Origin: Thiobacillus denitrificans ATCC 25259
GTDB taxonomy: Bacteria > Pseudomonadota > Gammaproteobacteria > Burkholderiales > Thiobacillaceae
Assembly: GCF_000012745.1 (NCBI RefSeq)
Contig: NC_007404.1
Location: forward strand, 2,790,001-2,854,000
Direction: 5' to 3'
Length of the DNA stretch: 64,000 bases
Part shown: one piece after another, positions 51,548 through 64,000 of the stretch
Layout of the letters: every line of letters begins with the position of its first letter
Numbering within the stretch: position 1 is the first letter of the stretch
The notes under the pieces: model-generated
Told to the model about the DNA's origin: nothing
Database searches by the model: none
Seen by the model: only the letters and a program-made list of their open reading frames with translations
Made by a program: the position numbers and the translations under genes

Positions 51548-52885
51548 TCAGCGCGCGCCCTCGACGTCTTCGACGTAGCGGATGTTGAAGCGCCGGCGCT
51601 TCCACGCCGCGAGCGTGCGCTTCAGTTGCCGCAGCGACGCGAGGTAGTAGATCGCCTTGAACATCCACAGCGAGGGCCAGATCGGCGTCTTGCCGAAAAT
51701 GTCGCCCGCGAGCACCGAGAGCAGGGCTTCCTTAACGCGGAAAACGTTGTGCGGCGACATGAAGAGCTCGCGCATGGTCGGATTGGTCACGCGGTAGATG
51801 AACCACGAAAACTCGCGCGGCCCGTGCGTCATCACGCGGTCGAAACGCTTGAGCGCGCGGGCCGCACGGCGCGGTTCGCACAGGCACACGTCGATCGCGT
51901 CGGCGCCGGCGAAGGCGCTGTTCATCGCGAGCATCACGCCCGACGAAAACACCGGATCGACGAAGGCGTACGCGTCGCCGAGCAGCAGATAGGCCGCGCC
52001 GTGGCTGTGGTCGCAGGCGTAGGAAAAGTTACCGGTCGCCTCGACGTCGGAGACGAGCTCGGCGTCCTCGAGCCGCTCGGCGAGCGCCGGGCACAGCGCG
52101 ATCTGATCGAGGAAGAACTCGCGCACCGGTTTGTCGCGCGCCTTGACGCGGTGCGGCCAGGTCACCGCGCCGACGCTCGTCGTGCCGTCGGCGAGCGGAA
52201 TGAACCAGAACCAGCCGTGCTCGAACCAGAAGATCGTGATGTGGCCGGCCATCCTGCCGGGATTGCGCGTGGCGCCGCGGAAGTGCGCGTACAGGGCCGA
52301 ACTGTTGTGTTTCGGGTTGCGCTGTTTCGCCTTCAGGCGATTGCCGAGCACGGTGTCGCGGCCGGTCGCATCGACCAGGAAGCGGCAGCGCCAGGTCTCG
52401 CGGCGGCCGTCCTCGTGTTCGGCAGCGACGACCGCGCCGGCGGCGCCGGGCAGCAGTTCGACTTCGCGAACGCGACACGCCTCGACCACCTCGGCGCCCC
52501 GCCGTGCCGCGTTGCGGATCAGGATCTCGTCGAACTCCGAACGGCGCACCTGATACGCGCTCGGCATCGTCTTGTTCCACGCGTCGGCGAACTCGAACGC
52601 CTGCCGATGTGTATGCCAGGGTGAGACGAACTCGGCCCCGTACTTGACCATGCCGATGGCTTCGACCTCGTTGCGCACGCCGAGCCGGTCGAGCAGCGGG
52701 AGGTTGGCGGGCAGGAGCGATTCGCCGATATGGAAACGCGGGTGGCGCGCCTTTTCGAGCAGCGTGACGCGATGGCCTTTTTCTGCCAGCAGCGCGGCGG
52801 CGGTCGACCCTGCAGGGCCGCCGCCCATGACGAGCACGTCGCAATGATGATCGGCGGTGTCGGGCAAGCGGGGGCCGTGGGACAA
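51548..52885 (-). CDS. Flavin-dependent halogenase
   Basis: The 445-residue flavoprotein has the FAD loop GGGPAG at 21-26, the halogenase hallmark WxWxIP as W225-F-W227-F-I229-P230, a lysine at 81 in GMVKYGAEF at the place of the catalytic lysine, and GDAYAFVDPVFSSGV later. It should chlorinate or brominate the aryl head of the polyene; xanthomonadins of Xanthomonas carry bromine. Start is TTG at 52885 with a GGAG site 7-8 bases before. It is the first gene of the minus arm, and a TAAAAT box lies about 70 bases upstream. Confidence 0.88.
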   Translation of the reverse strand: MSHGPRLPDTADHHCDVLVMGGGPAGSTAAALLAEKGHRVTLLEKARHPRFHIGESLLPANLPLLDRLGVRNEVEAIGMVKYGAEFVSPWHTHRQAFEFADAWNKTMPSAYQVRRSEFDEILIRNAARRGAEVVEACRVREVELLPGAAGAVVAAEHEDGRRETWRCRFLVDATGRDTVLGNRLKAKQRNPKHNSSALYAHFRGATRNPGRMAGHITIFWFEHGWFWFIPLADGTTSVGAVTWPHRVKARDKPVREFFLDQIALCPALAERLEDAELVSDVEATGNFSYACDHSHGAAYLLLGDAYAFVDPVFSSGVMLAMNSAFAGADAIDVCLCEPRRAARALKRFDRVMTHGPREFSWFIYRVTNPTMRELFMSPHNVFRVKEALLSVLAGDIFGKTPIWPSLWMFKAIYYLASLRQLKRTLAAWKRRRFNIRYVEDVEGAR

Positions 52886-53002
52886 GAAGTTTCTCCGGTC
52901 GGCGACGGCTCCGGACGGCGGCCGCGGACGTTTTTATTTGAACGCGCGGATTTTACCGAAACGGGGTGACGAACGTTAGCCGGCGCCACCTCGCCGGCGC
53001 GG

Positions 53003-53521
53003 CTATGGTTCGGCGTCGCCGGACGCCCGCCGCGCGAGCGCGGCCTCGATGCGCGCTTCGAGCAGCGTCTCGATTTCGGGCTCGACGGGTATGACCGAGA
53101 TGCCGCCGCTCGTCTCGAGCACGGCGTACTTGATCTGGTCCATGCGCTCGATGCCTTGGTGCTGGCGTGCGCTCTGCAGGATGTCGTCGCGCGAGACGTG
53201 GGTCTTCGTCAGGTGTTCCTCGATGACCTTGCCGCGGTCGACGAGCATGACCGGCATGCCTTCCATGGCCTTTTCCACCGATTTGAAACGCTTCTTGAGA
53301 TACGACATCGCGACTTCGAGCATCACCAGCGTGAGGATGACCGCCATCCCGGTCGTCAGCGATTTGTCGTCGCCGACCAGCGCATTCTGCGTGGCCTCGC
53401 TGATGATCAGCAGGAGGATGAAGTCAAAGGTCGACAGCTCGCTCAGCATGCGCTTGCCGGTGAGTCGGAAAAGCACGAGCAGGAACAGGTAAATGACGAA
53501 GGCGCGGACGACGAATTCCAT
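53003..53521 (-). CDS. DUF421 (YcaP/YetF) membrane protein
   Basis: The 172-residue protein has three N-terminal spans (VRAFVIYLFLLVLFRLTGKR, then DFILLLIISEATQNAL) and a cytosolic C-terminal domain (MPVMLVDRGKVIEEHL, KTHVSRDDILQSAR) as in DUF421 proteins. The family function is not known, though links to spore and envelope processes exist in Bacillus. It is 9 bases from the next gene, so the two are likely an operon. Confidence 0.87.
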   Translation of the reverse strand: MEFVVRAFVIYLFLLVLFRLTGKRMLSELSTFDFILLLIISEATQNALVGDDKSLTTGMAVILTLVMLEVAMSYLKKRFKSVEKAMEGMPVMLVDRGKVIEEHLTKTHVSRDDILQSARQHQGIERMDQIKYAVLETSGGISVIPVEPEIETLLEARIEAALARRASGDAEP

Positions 53522-53530
53522 GGCGGCCCG

Positions 53531-54028
53531 CTACGGGTAGACAAACTGTCGGAACGCGACGCGCGCGCCGTCGCCCGCGGCGATCGAGCCACGCAGCGTG
53601 CCGACGCGTTCGGGCTGATAGTCGAAACTGAGCCGCAGCCGGGCGCCGCGACGCGCGTTGAAGACGAAGGTCGTCGCGCCGTCGGCGACGACCACGCGCT
53701 CGGGCTCGGGCGTGATCTCCTCGAGCCGGATGTCGCTCAGATAGGCACTGTCCAGGTGGATCTCGACCGTATCGGCGGCGGCCGTCGCGGCAACGCGCAA
53801 CTGGTCGGGCGCGTGGCGGCGCGCGAATTTTTCGTACTCGAGCTGCAGCGAGCCGTCGTCCGGCGCGACCGCGGTCGTGCTGACCGGCCCCCCGCCGAGC
53901 ACGCCGAAAAGGATCGCGGCCAGCGCGACGTAGAGCAGCGCCCAGGCGACACGCTTGACCCGCCACTCGCGCCGCTGGCGCTCGGGGTCGATGTCGATCT
54001 CGAGAGCGGGGTACTCCGTCCGTTCCAT
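53531..54028 (-). CDS. Unknown membrane-anchored protein
   Basis: The 165-residue protein has a charged N-terminus, one span (about 30-48), and a periplasmic beta-rich domain that ends in a proline-rich tail. I recognise no family. It lies just upstream of the DUF421 gene with a 9-base gap, so the two may act together. Confidence 0.7.
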   Translation of the reverse strand: MERTEYPALEIDIDPERQRREWRVKRVAWALLYVALAAILFGVLGGGPVSTTAVAPDDGSLQLEYEKFARRHAPDQLRVAATAAADTVEIHLDSAYLSDIRLEEITPEPERVVVADGATTFVFNARRGARLRLSFDYQPERVGTLRGSIAAGDGARVAFRQFVYP

Positions 54029-54090
54029 CGCGGATCCTCAAGACCAGGTTCCCGCAGTGACGCAAGCGCTGTGCCTGGCTTGGCATCCTT

Positions 54091-54126
54091 GCGGCCGGCG
54101 CGGCGGAACGAAAGCCCGCCGGCCGC
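54091..54126. repeat. Perfect 10-base inverted repeat, GC-rich hairpin
   Basis: GCGGCCGGCG (54091-54100) and CGCCGGCCGC (54117-54126) form a 10-base stem with a 16-base loop in the 182-base gap after the endonuclease gene. There is no T-run on either strand, so it may end transcription poorly or only protect a message end. Confidence 0.4.
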
Positions 54127-54210
54127 GGCGCGTCCGCTGTAATGCGGGGAAACGCTTTGTAAGGATTGCAAGCACGCGACGGCCGGGCTTGAAGCGGCGG
54201 CCAGCGGATG

Positions 54211-55056
54211 TCAGTCGAGCGCGACCCAGACCGGCTGATGATCCGACGCCTCGGTTTCGGCGTCGACGCCGTAGTCGCTGAGCGCCGCGCTTAGCCCTTC
54301 GGTCGCGAAGACGAAGTCGAAACATTCGGGATGGTCGACGAAGTCGACCGGATGGATGCCGACGCTCGGCGGGTGCGGCACGCCCGGATGCAGCGCCGTC
54401 CAGGCGTCGACCCAGGCCGGCGTCGCGTCGGCGAACGGAGCGAGCAGCCGCGCGCGCTCGGCTGCCGACGGGGAAAAATTCATGTCGCCGCAGAGGATCG
54501 CCTGCGCCGGCCGCCCCTGGCTCGCGAACGGCCCGCCGCGCTCCTCCTCGGGCGCCGCCCATCGCGTCATTGCGCAGGCCTCGGCGTGCAGGTTCCGGAT
54601 CGCCTCGATCTGCAGTTGGCGCTGGCCCTGCGAGTAGTACTCGAGGTGCGTCGTGAGCACGCGCAGCGGCCCCGCCTCGCGCAGGATCACCGCTTCGAGC
54701 AGCGCGCGCTGCATGCTCGGCACTCCGGCTTCGGGGCGCCAGGGCAGCGCGTGGCGCCACACCTGGCCGACCGGCAGGCGCGAGAAGATCGCGTTGCCGA
54801 ACCGGCTGCGGCCGGACGCGCCCGGCACGTCGGTTGCGGCGACGTAGAGCGCCGTGTAGCCCGGCAGCGCCGCCGCGAGTTGCGCGAACTGGTCCTCGCC
54901 ACGGCTGCCGGGCAGCGCCGGAAAGTTGACGGCGACCTCCTGCAGGCAGATGACGTCGAAGGCGCCCAGGTGTTCGATGGCCCGGACGAGGCGCGCGAGG
55001 TCGACCCGGCCGTCCATGCCCCGGCCCCACTGGATGTTCCAGCTCAGAAGCTTCAT
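54211..55056 (-). CDS. Endonuclease/exonuclease/phosphatase-family protein
   Basis: The 281-residue protein has the EEP-fold motifs: LLSWNIQWGRG near 3-13, VICLQEVAVN near 35-44 (catalytic Glu), ILCGDMNFSPS near 192-202, and the C-terminal SDHQPVWVALD. Such enzymes cut DNA, RNA or phospholipid headgroups, or act as phosphatases; the substrate is unknown. The ATG at 55056 is chosen because residue 3 onward is the first strand of the fold; a longer frame upstream has no site. It diverges from gltB. Confidence 0.85.
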   Translation of the reverse strand: MKLLSWNIQWGRGMDGRVDLARLVRAIEHLGAFDVICLQEVAVNFPALPGSRGEDQFAQLAAALPGYTALYVAATDVPGASGRSRFGNAIFSRLPVGQVWRHALPWRPEAGVPSMQRALLEAVILREAGPLRVLTTHLEYYSQGQRQLQIEAIRNLHAEACAMTRWAAPEEERGGPFASQGRPAQAILCGDMNFSPSAAERARLLAPFADATPAWVDAWTALHPGVPHPPSVGIHPVDFVDHPECFDFVFATEGLSAALSDYGVDAETEASDHQPVWVALD

Positions 55057-55298
55057 CGCACTTCGCCCCGCCCTGGGCGGTATGAGGACAGACGTTCTGA
55101 GCATAGGCATTCCGAGGCCGGGCTGGCCGACCGTGCCCGGCCGCGCCGAGGCCCTTGTTCGGGCAAGGTTTTCGGGGCCCGGCGCATTGCCCGGAGCGGC
55201 GGACAGGATTAAAATGTCGCACTTTTCGCCTGAATTTTTCGCGGCTTGCCCGATCCGATTGTGACGGGCAGGCCGCTGTTGCCTGAGCACACGGAACC
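55057..55298 (+). promoter_or_regulatory. Control region between endonuclease gene and gltB
   Basis: This 242-base gap should hold the gltBD promoter. A GGATTAAAATG stretch near 55205-55215 is a -10-like box. I see no clear NtrC or sigma-54 site. The leader before the gltB ATG has only a weak ribosome site (CGGAACC). Confidence 0.35.
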
Positions 55299-61228
<5,930 letters not shown>

Positions 61229-61236
61229 CATCGCCC

Positions 61237-61260
61237 GCGCGCCGGCGGCTGCCGGCGCGC
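61237..61260 (+). terminator. GC-rich hairpin after gltD
   Basis: A perfect 10-base stem (GCGCGCCGGC/GCCGGCGCGC) with a GGCT tetraloop starts 9 bases after the gltD stop. No T-run follows, so it may be a rho-dependent or leaky stop or a message-end stabiliser before the sensor-kinase gene. Confidence 0.5.
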
Positions 61261-61280
61261 GAACCGGGTATGCTGCGACA

Positions 61281-62735
61281 ATGTCCGCGCCTTCAGCCCG
61301 CATGCTTTCCGGTCCCTATTACCCGCGCTCGTTCACGATCCTCGTGATCGCCGCCATGGGCGTGCTCATCGTGCCGCTCGCGAGCGGGCTCATCAACGCA
61401 GTGCACGTGCTGCAGGGCGTGCTCGACACCCAGCGGCAGTTCACGCGCGACAGCCTCGCGGTCACGCGCGACGTGCGCCAGGTCGTCGACTCGGTCAGCC
61501 AGCTGCAGCGCGCGGCCGGGCAGTACCACCTGCTCCAGGACAAGGAGTTCGGTCCGGCGCTGCACGCGCGCTTCGACGCGCTGCAGAAGCAGCTCGCCGA
61601 ACTCGAGCCGCGCCTGAGCGACCCGCTCGCGCGCAGCACGCTGGCGACGCTGCGCACGCGCAGCCTCGCGCTCTACCGCACGCTGCAGCCCGGCCGCTTT
61701 CTCGACAGCGAGCGTTTCCACGCGCTCGACCCGGCCTTCGACGATCTGCACGTCGGCGCCGAAAACCTGCTGCACGAGGCCGACACCGCGGTCGAGGGAG
61801 AACTGCAAGTACTCGAGGCAACCGTGCAAGCGACGCAACAACGCCTGATTGCGCTCGGGCTCGCGCTGATCCCGCTGACGCTGCTCCTCGCGGCCGTGTT
61901 TTCCTGGCTCATCAACCGCCCGATCAAGCAGCTCAAGGCCTCGATCCAGCAGCTCGGACAGGCCGATCTCGGCCCGCTGCCCGCGATCAGCGGGCCGCAG
62001 GACATCGTCGAACTCGGGCGCGAGATGGACTGGCTGCGCCAGCGCCTGCAGGCGCTCGAGGAACAGAAACTGCAGTTCCTGCGCCAGGTCTCGCACGAAC
62101 TCAAGACCCCGCTGGCCTCGCTGCGCGAAGGCGTCGCCCTGCTCGGCGACGAACTCGCCGGCAGCCTCAATCCGCGTCAGCGCGCGATCGTGACGATCAT
62201 GGATACCGGCAGCCGCGACCTGCAGCAGCGCATCGAGGATCTGCTCCGCTACGGCAACCTCCAGGATGCGCGCCCGCCCGCGGTGCCGGTGGCGCTAGCC
62301 GAGGCGCTCGCGAGCGTGCTCGAACGCCAGCGCCTCGCGCTCGAGGCGCGCCGCATCGTGGTCGAGACCGAATTCGCGGCGCCCGCCGTGCTCGCCGATC
62401 GCGCACTGCTCGAAACCGTGCTCGACAACCTGCTCTCGAATGCGGTCAAATTCAGCCCGGACGAGGGACGCATCCTGGTCAGGAGCGAAGTCGCCGACGA
62501 CGCCGTCGTGCTCTGGTTCTGCGACCAGGGCGAAGGCATCCCCGAAGCCTTGCGCGCCCGCGTCTTCGAGCCCTTCTTCCAGGGTCCGCGCCAGCCCGCG
62601 AGCACGGTCAAGGGCAGCGGGCTCGGCCTGTCGATCGTGCGCGAATCGGTGCTCGCCGCCGGCGGCGCGATCGGCATCGTCGACGCACCGCCCTGGTCCA
62701 CCTGTTTCCGTCTAAGCCTGCCGCTCCCACCATGA
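61281..62735 (+). CDS. glrK: Sensor histidine kinase, GlrK/QseE-like
   Basis: The 484-residue kinase has two spans (about 19-40 and 190-210) around a periplasmic helical sensor domain, a HAMP segment after the second span, the HisKA motif [16 protein letters not shown] with the phospho-histidine near 272, and ATPase boxes [18 protein letters not shown] and GSGLGLSI. Order and neighbours (lipoprotein, sigma-54 regulator) are those of GlrK-QseG-GlrR. Its stop overlaps the lipoprotein start (ATGA). Specific signal is unknown. Confidence 0.87.
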   Translation: MSAPSARMLSGPYYPRSFTILVIAAMGVLIVPLASGLINAVHVLQGVLDTQRQFTRDSLAVTRDVRQVVDSVSQLQRAAGQYHLLQDKEFGPALHARFDALQKQLAELEPRLSDPLARSTLATLRTRSLALYRTLQPGRFLDSERFHALDPAFDDLHVGAENLLHEADTAVEGELQVLEATVQATQQRLIALGLALIPLTLLLAAVFSWLINRPIKQLKASIQQLGQADLGPLPAISGPQDIVELGREMDWLRQRLQALEEQKLQFLRQVSHELKTPLASLREGVALLGDELAGSLNPRQRAIVTIMDTGSRDLQQRIEDLLRYGNLQDARPPAVPVALAEALASVLERQRLALEARRIVVETEFAAPAVLADRALLETVLDNLLSNAVKFSPDEGRILVRSEVADDAVVLWFCDQGEGIPEALRARVFEPFFQGPRQPASTVKGSGLGLSIVRESVLAAGGAIGIVDAPPWSTCFRLSLPLPP

Positions 62736-63289
62736 AGCTGAAATTCCTCTCCATCGCCATGCTCTCGCTGCTGCTCGCGGCCTGCGCCGCGACCCGTCCG
62801 CCCGAACGTGCGCCCGCACGGGACTGTCCGCCGGCGAACGACTGGCTGATCGTCGACGACGCGGCGCGAAGCGCGGCGCGCACGACGCCGCCGGCCGACG
62901 CGGCCGCGCGGGTCGGCTCGCGCGGCGCCCAACTCCTCGACGAATTGTTCCGCGTCGCGAGCCTCTCGCCCGAACAACGCCGGCGCGACCTCGGTGCGCT
63001 CGAGGCGCAGCGGCGGCTCGACGACACCCGGCGCTTCCAGCTTGCCGCGCTGCTCGAGCGCGAGGACAGCATCGAGGCGCTCGACCGCAGCCTGAAGACG
63101 CTGAACTCGCTCGTGGAAATCGATGTCCATGCGCAAATCCTGGTCGAGCTGATGAAGAAATCCCTCAAGGCCCGCATCGAACTCAAGCAGCAGAACGCAC
63201 GCGTCCACGAACTGCAGGAGAAACTCGAGCAGATCAAGGCGCTCGAGAAATCGCTGCAGCAGCGCGGCGTCGTGCCGAAAGCGCCATGA
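62732..63289 (+). CDS. QseG-like outer-membrane lipoprotein
   Basis: The 185-residue protein has a signal peptide with lipobox LLLAACA (lipid cysteine near residue 18) and then an alpha-helical, coiled-coil-rich domain. In enterobacteria QseG activates the partner kinase and is encoded between kinase and regulator, as here. Sequence identity to QseG cannot be judged by eye, so the name rests on position and layout. Coupled to both neighbours by ATGA overlaps. Confidence 0.8.
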   Translation: MKLKFLSIAMLSLLLAACAATRPPERAPARDCPPANDWLIVDDAARSAARTTPPADAAARVGSRGAQLLDELFRVASLSPEQRRRDLGALEAQRRLDDTRRFQLAALLEREDSIEALDRSLKTLNSLVEIDVHAQILVELMKKSLKARIELKQQNARVHELQEKLEQIKALEKSLQQRGVVPKAP

Positions 63290-64000
63290 AGAAGCTGACC
63301 ATCCTCGTCGTCGACGATGACGCCGCGCTGCGCGAGCTGATCACGCTGCGGCTCGAAGCGAACGGGTTTCGCGTGGTCGCCGTCGACAGCGGCGAGGCCG
63401 CGCTCGCGCAGCTCGCGCTGGCGCGGCCGGACGCCGTGCTGACCGACCTGCAGATGGCCGGCATGGACGGCATGGCGCTGTTCCGCGCGATACAGGCGCG
63501 CGATCCTGCGCTGCCCGTCGTCGTGCTGACCGCGCACGGAACCATTCCCGACGCGGTCGCGGCGACCCAGCAAGGGCTGTTCGGCTATCTGACCAAGCCC
63601 TACGACGCGCCGACGCTGATCGAACTCCTGAAGCGCGCGACCCGCCTGGGCGTAAGCGCCGCGGAGGTCGCGGACGACTGGCGCGCCGAAATCATCACCG
63701 CCAGCCCGGCGATGGAAGCCTTGCTGGCCGAGGCGCGGCTCGCCGCGCAGAGCGAAGCCTCGCTGCTGATCCAGGGCGAATCCGGCACCGGCAAGGAGTT
63801 GCTCGCGCGGGCCATCCACCGCGCCAGCCCGCGCCGCGCCAAGCCATTCGTCGCGATCAACTGCGGCGCGATCCCGGCCGAACTGCTCGAATCCGAGCTC
63901 TTCGGCCACCTCAAGGGCGCCTTCACGGGCGCGGCGCGCGACAATCCGGGCCTCTTCATGAGCGCGCAGGGCGGCACGGTGTTTCTCGACGAGATCGGCG
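63286..64000 (+). CDS. glrR: Sigma-54-dependent response regulator, GlrR-like, 3' end cut by window
   Basis: The visible 238 residues start with a receiver domain (phospho-acceptor D54 in [13 protein letters not shown] at about 103 in LTKPYDAP) and enter an AAA+ domain with Walker [14 protein letters not shown] near 160 and the sigma-54 contact loop GAFTGA near 210. The C-terminal DNA-binding part lies outside the window. GlrR-type regulators activate sigma-54 promoters, in enterobacteria for a small RNA that controls glucosamine-6-phosphate synthase. The start codon overlaps the lipoprotein stop. Confidence 0.9.
   Translation, partial: MKKLTILVVDDDAALRELITLRLEANGFRVVAVDSGEAALAQLALARPDAVLTDLQMAGMDGMALFRAIQARDPALPVVVLTAHGTIPDAVAATQQGLFGYLTKPYDAPTLIELLKRATRLGVSAAEVADDWRAEIITASPAMEALLAEARLAAQSEASLLIQGESGTGKELLARAIHRASPRRAKPFVAINCGAIPAELLESELFGHLKGAFTGAARDNPGLFMSAQGGTVFLDEIG

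Larger units (their letters stand above)
34727..52885. other. Aryl polyene (xanthomonadin-type) biosynthetic gene cluster
   Basis: Two convergent arms make up the cluster. The plus arm (34727-45919) has ACP, ligase, ketosynthase with chain-length-factor-like partner, two dehydratases, ketoreductase, acyltransferase, LolA-like protein and RND exporter. The minus arm (47287-52885) has halogenase, chorismatase, MipA-like protein, PlsC-like acyltransferase, glycosyltransferase and methyltransferase. The antiporter at 45943 lies between the arms and may or may not belong. The gene content is that of aryl polyenes; chorismatase plus halogenase point to the xanthomonadin branch. Confidence 0.85.

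Noticed and set aside
54091-54126. Intrinsic terminator for the endonuclease gene
   Set aside because: The stem is strong but no T-run follows on either strand; kept only as an inverted repeat.

Overview
The window reads as a contiguous, gene-dense, GC-rich stretch of a betaproteobacterial chromosome. The best guess at the source is a sulfur-oxidising Thiobacillus or close relative. This is inferred from the zapB-zapA-6S RNA-fthC order, from a BtuM cobalamin transporter whose key residues sit one position from those I recall for the Thiobacillus denitrificans protein, and from a sulfane-sulfur gene set. I see no prophage, insertion sequence or CRISPR array.

Region 1 (1-11810, minus strand) appears to be one B12 operon. 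A cobalamin riboswitch at about 11600-11800 precedes btuB, btuM, cobO, bluB, cbiB, cobD, cobQ, cobU, cobT, cobC and cobS, followed by gluQ and an unknown gene cut by the window edge. Most junctions overlap by a few bases. It covers outer-membrane uptake, inner-membrane uptake, adenosylation, lower-ligand synthesis and nucleotide-loop assembly. No corrin-ring genes are present here.

Region 2 (11900-24900) is mostly housekeeping: zapB-zapA, 6S RNA, fthC, an AGCS symporter, a small cytochrome c, a YyaL-type protein, an ankyrin protein, an orphan ParA-like ATPase, an unusual ilvD-mutarotase fusion, lgt, a VanZ-like gene, tRNA-Ala(CGC) with a clear terminator, a double-PilJ-domain protein and a decayed methyltransferase fragment.

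Region 3 (24860-34640) is a sulfur and metal block. It has two ArsR-rhodanese fusion regulators, an ETHE1-like persulfide dioxygenase, a TauE/SafE permease and two MFS transporters, with two related palindromic operators. Next to it are a CPH-type P1B ATPase, a SHOCT protein and a 19-cysteine Csp-like copper-binding protein.

Region 4 (34727-52885) is an aryl polyene cluster of the xanthomonadin kind. A plus-strand operon encodes ACP, membrane protein, acyl ligase, dehydratase, acyltransferase, LolA-like protein, RND exporter, deacetylase, methyltransferase, ketosynthase, chain-length-factor-like protein, second dehydratase, ketoreductase and then an antiporter. A convergent minus-strand arm encodes a flavin halogenase, a chorismatase, a MipA-like outer-membrane protein, an acyltransferase, a glycosyltransferase and a methyltransferase. 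The predicted product is a halogenated, membrane-anchored polyene pigment made from a chorismate-derived hydroxybenzoate starter.

Region 5 (53000-64000) holds a DUF421 protein, an unknown membrane protein, an endonuclease/phosphatase-family protein, gltB-gltD and a GlrK-QseG-GlrR-like sigma-54 two-component system whose regulator runs off the right edge.
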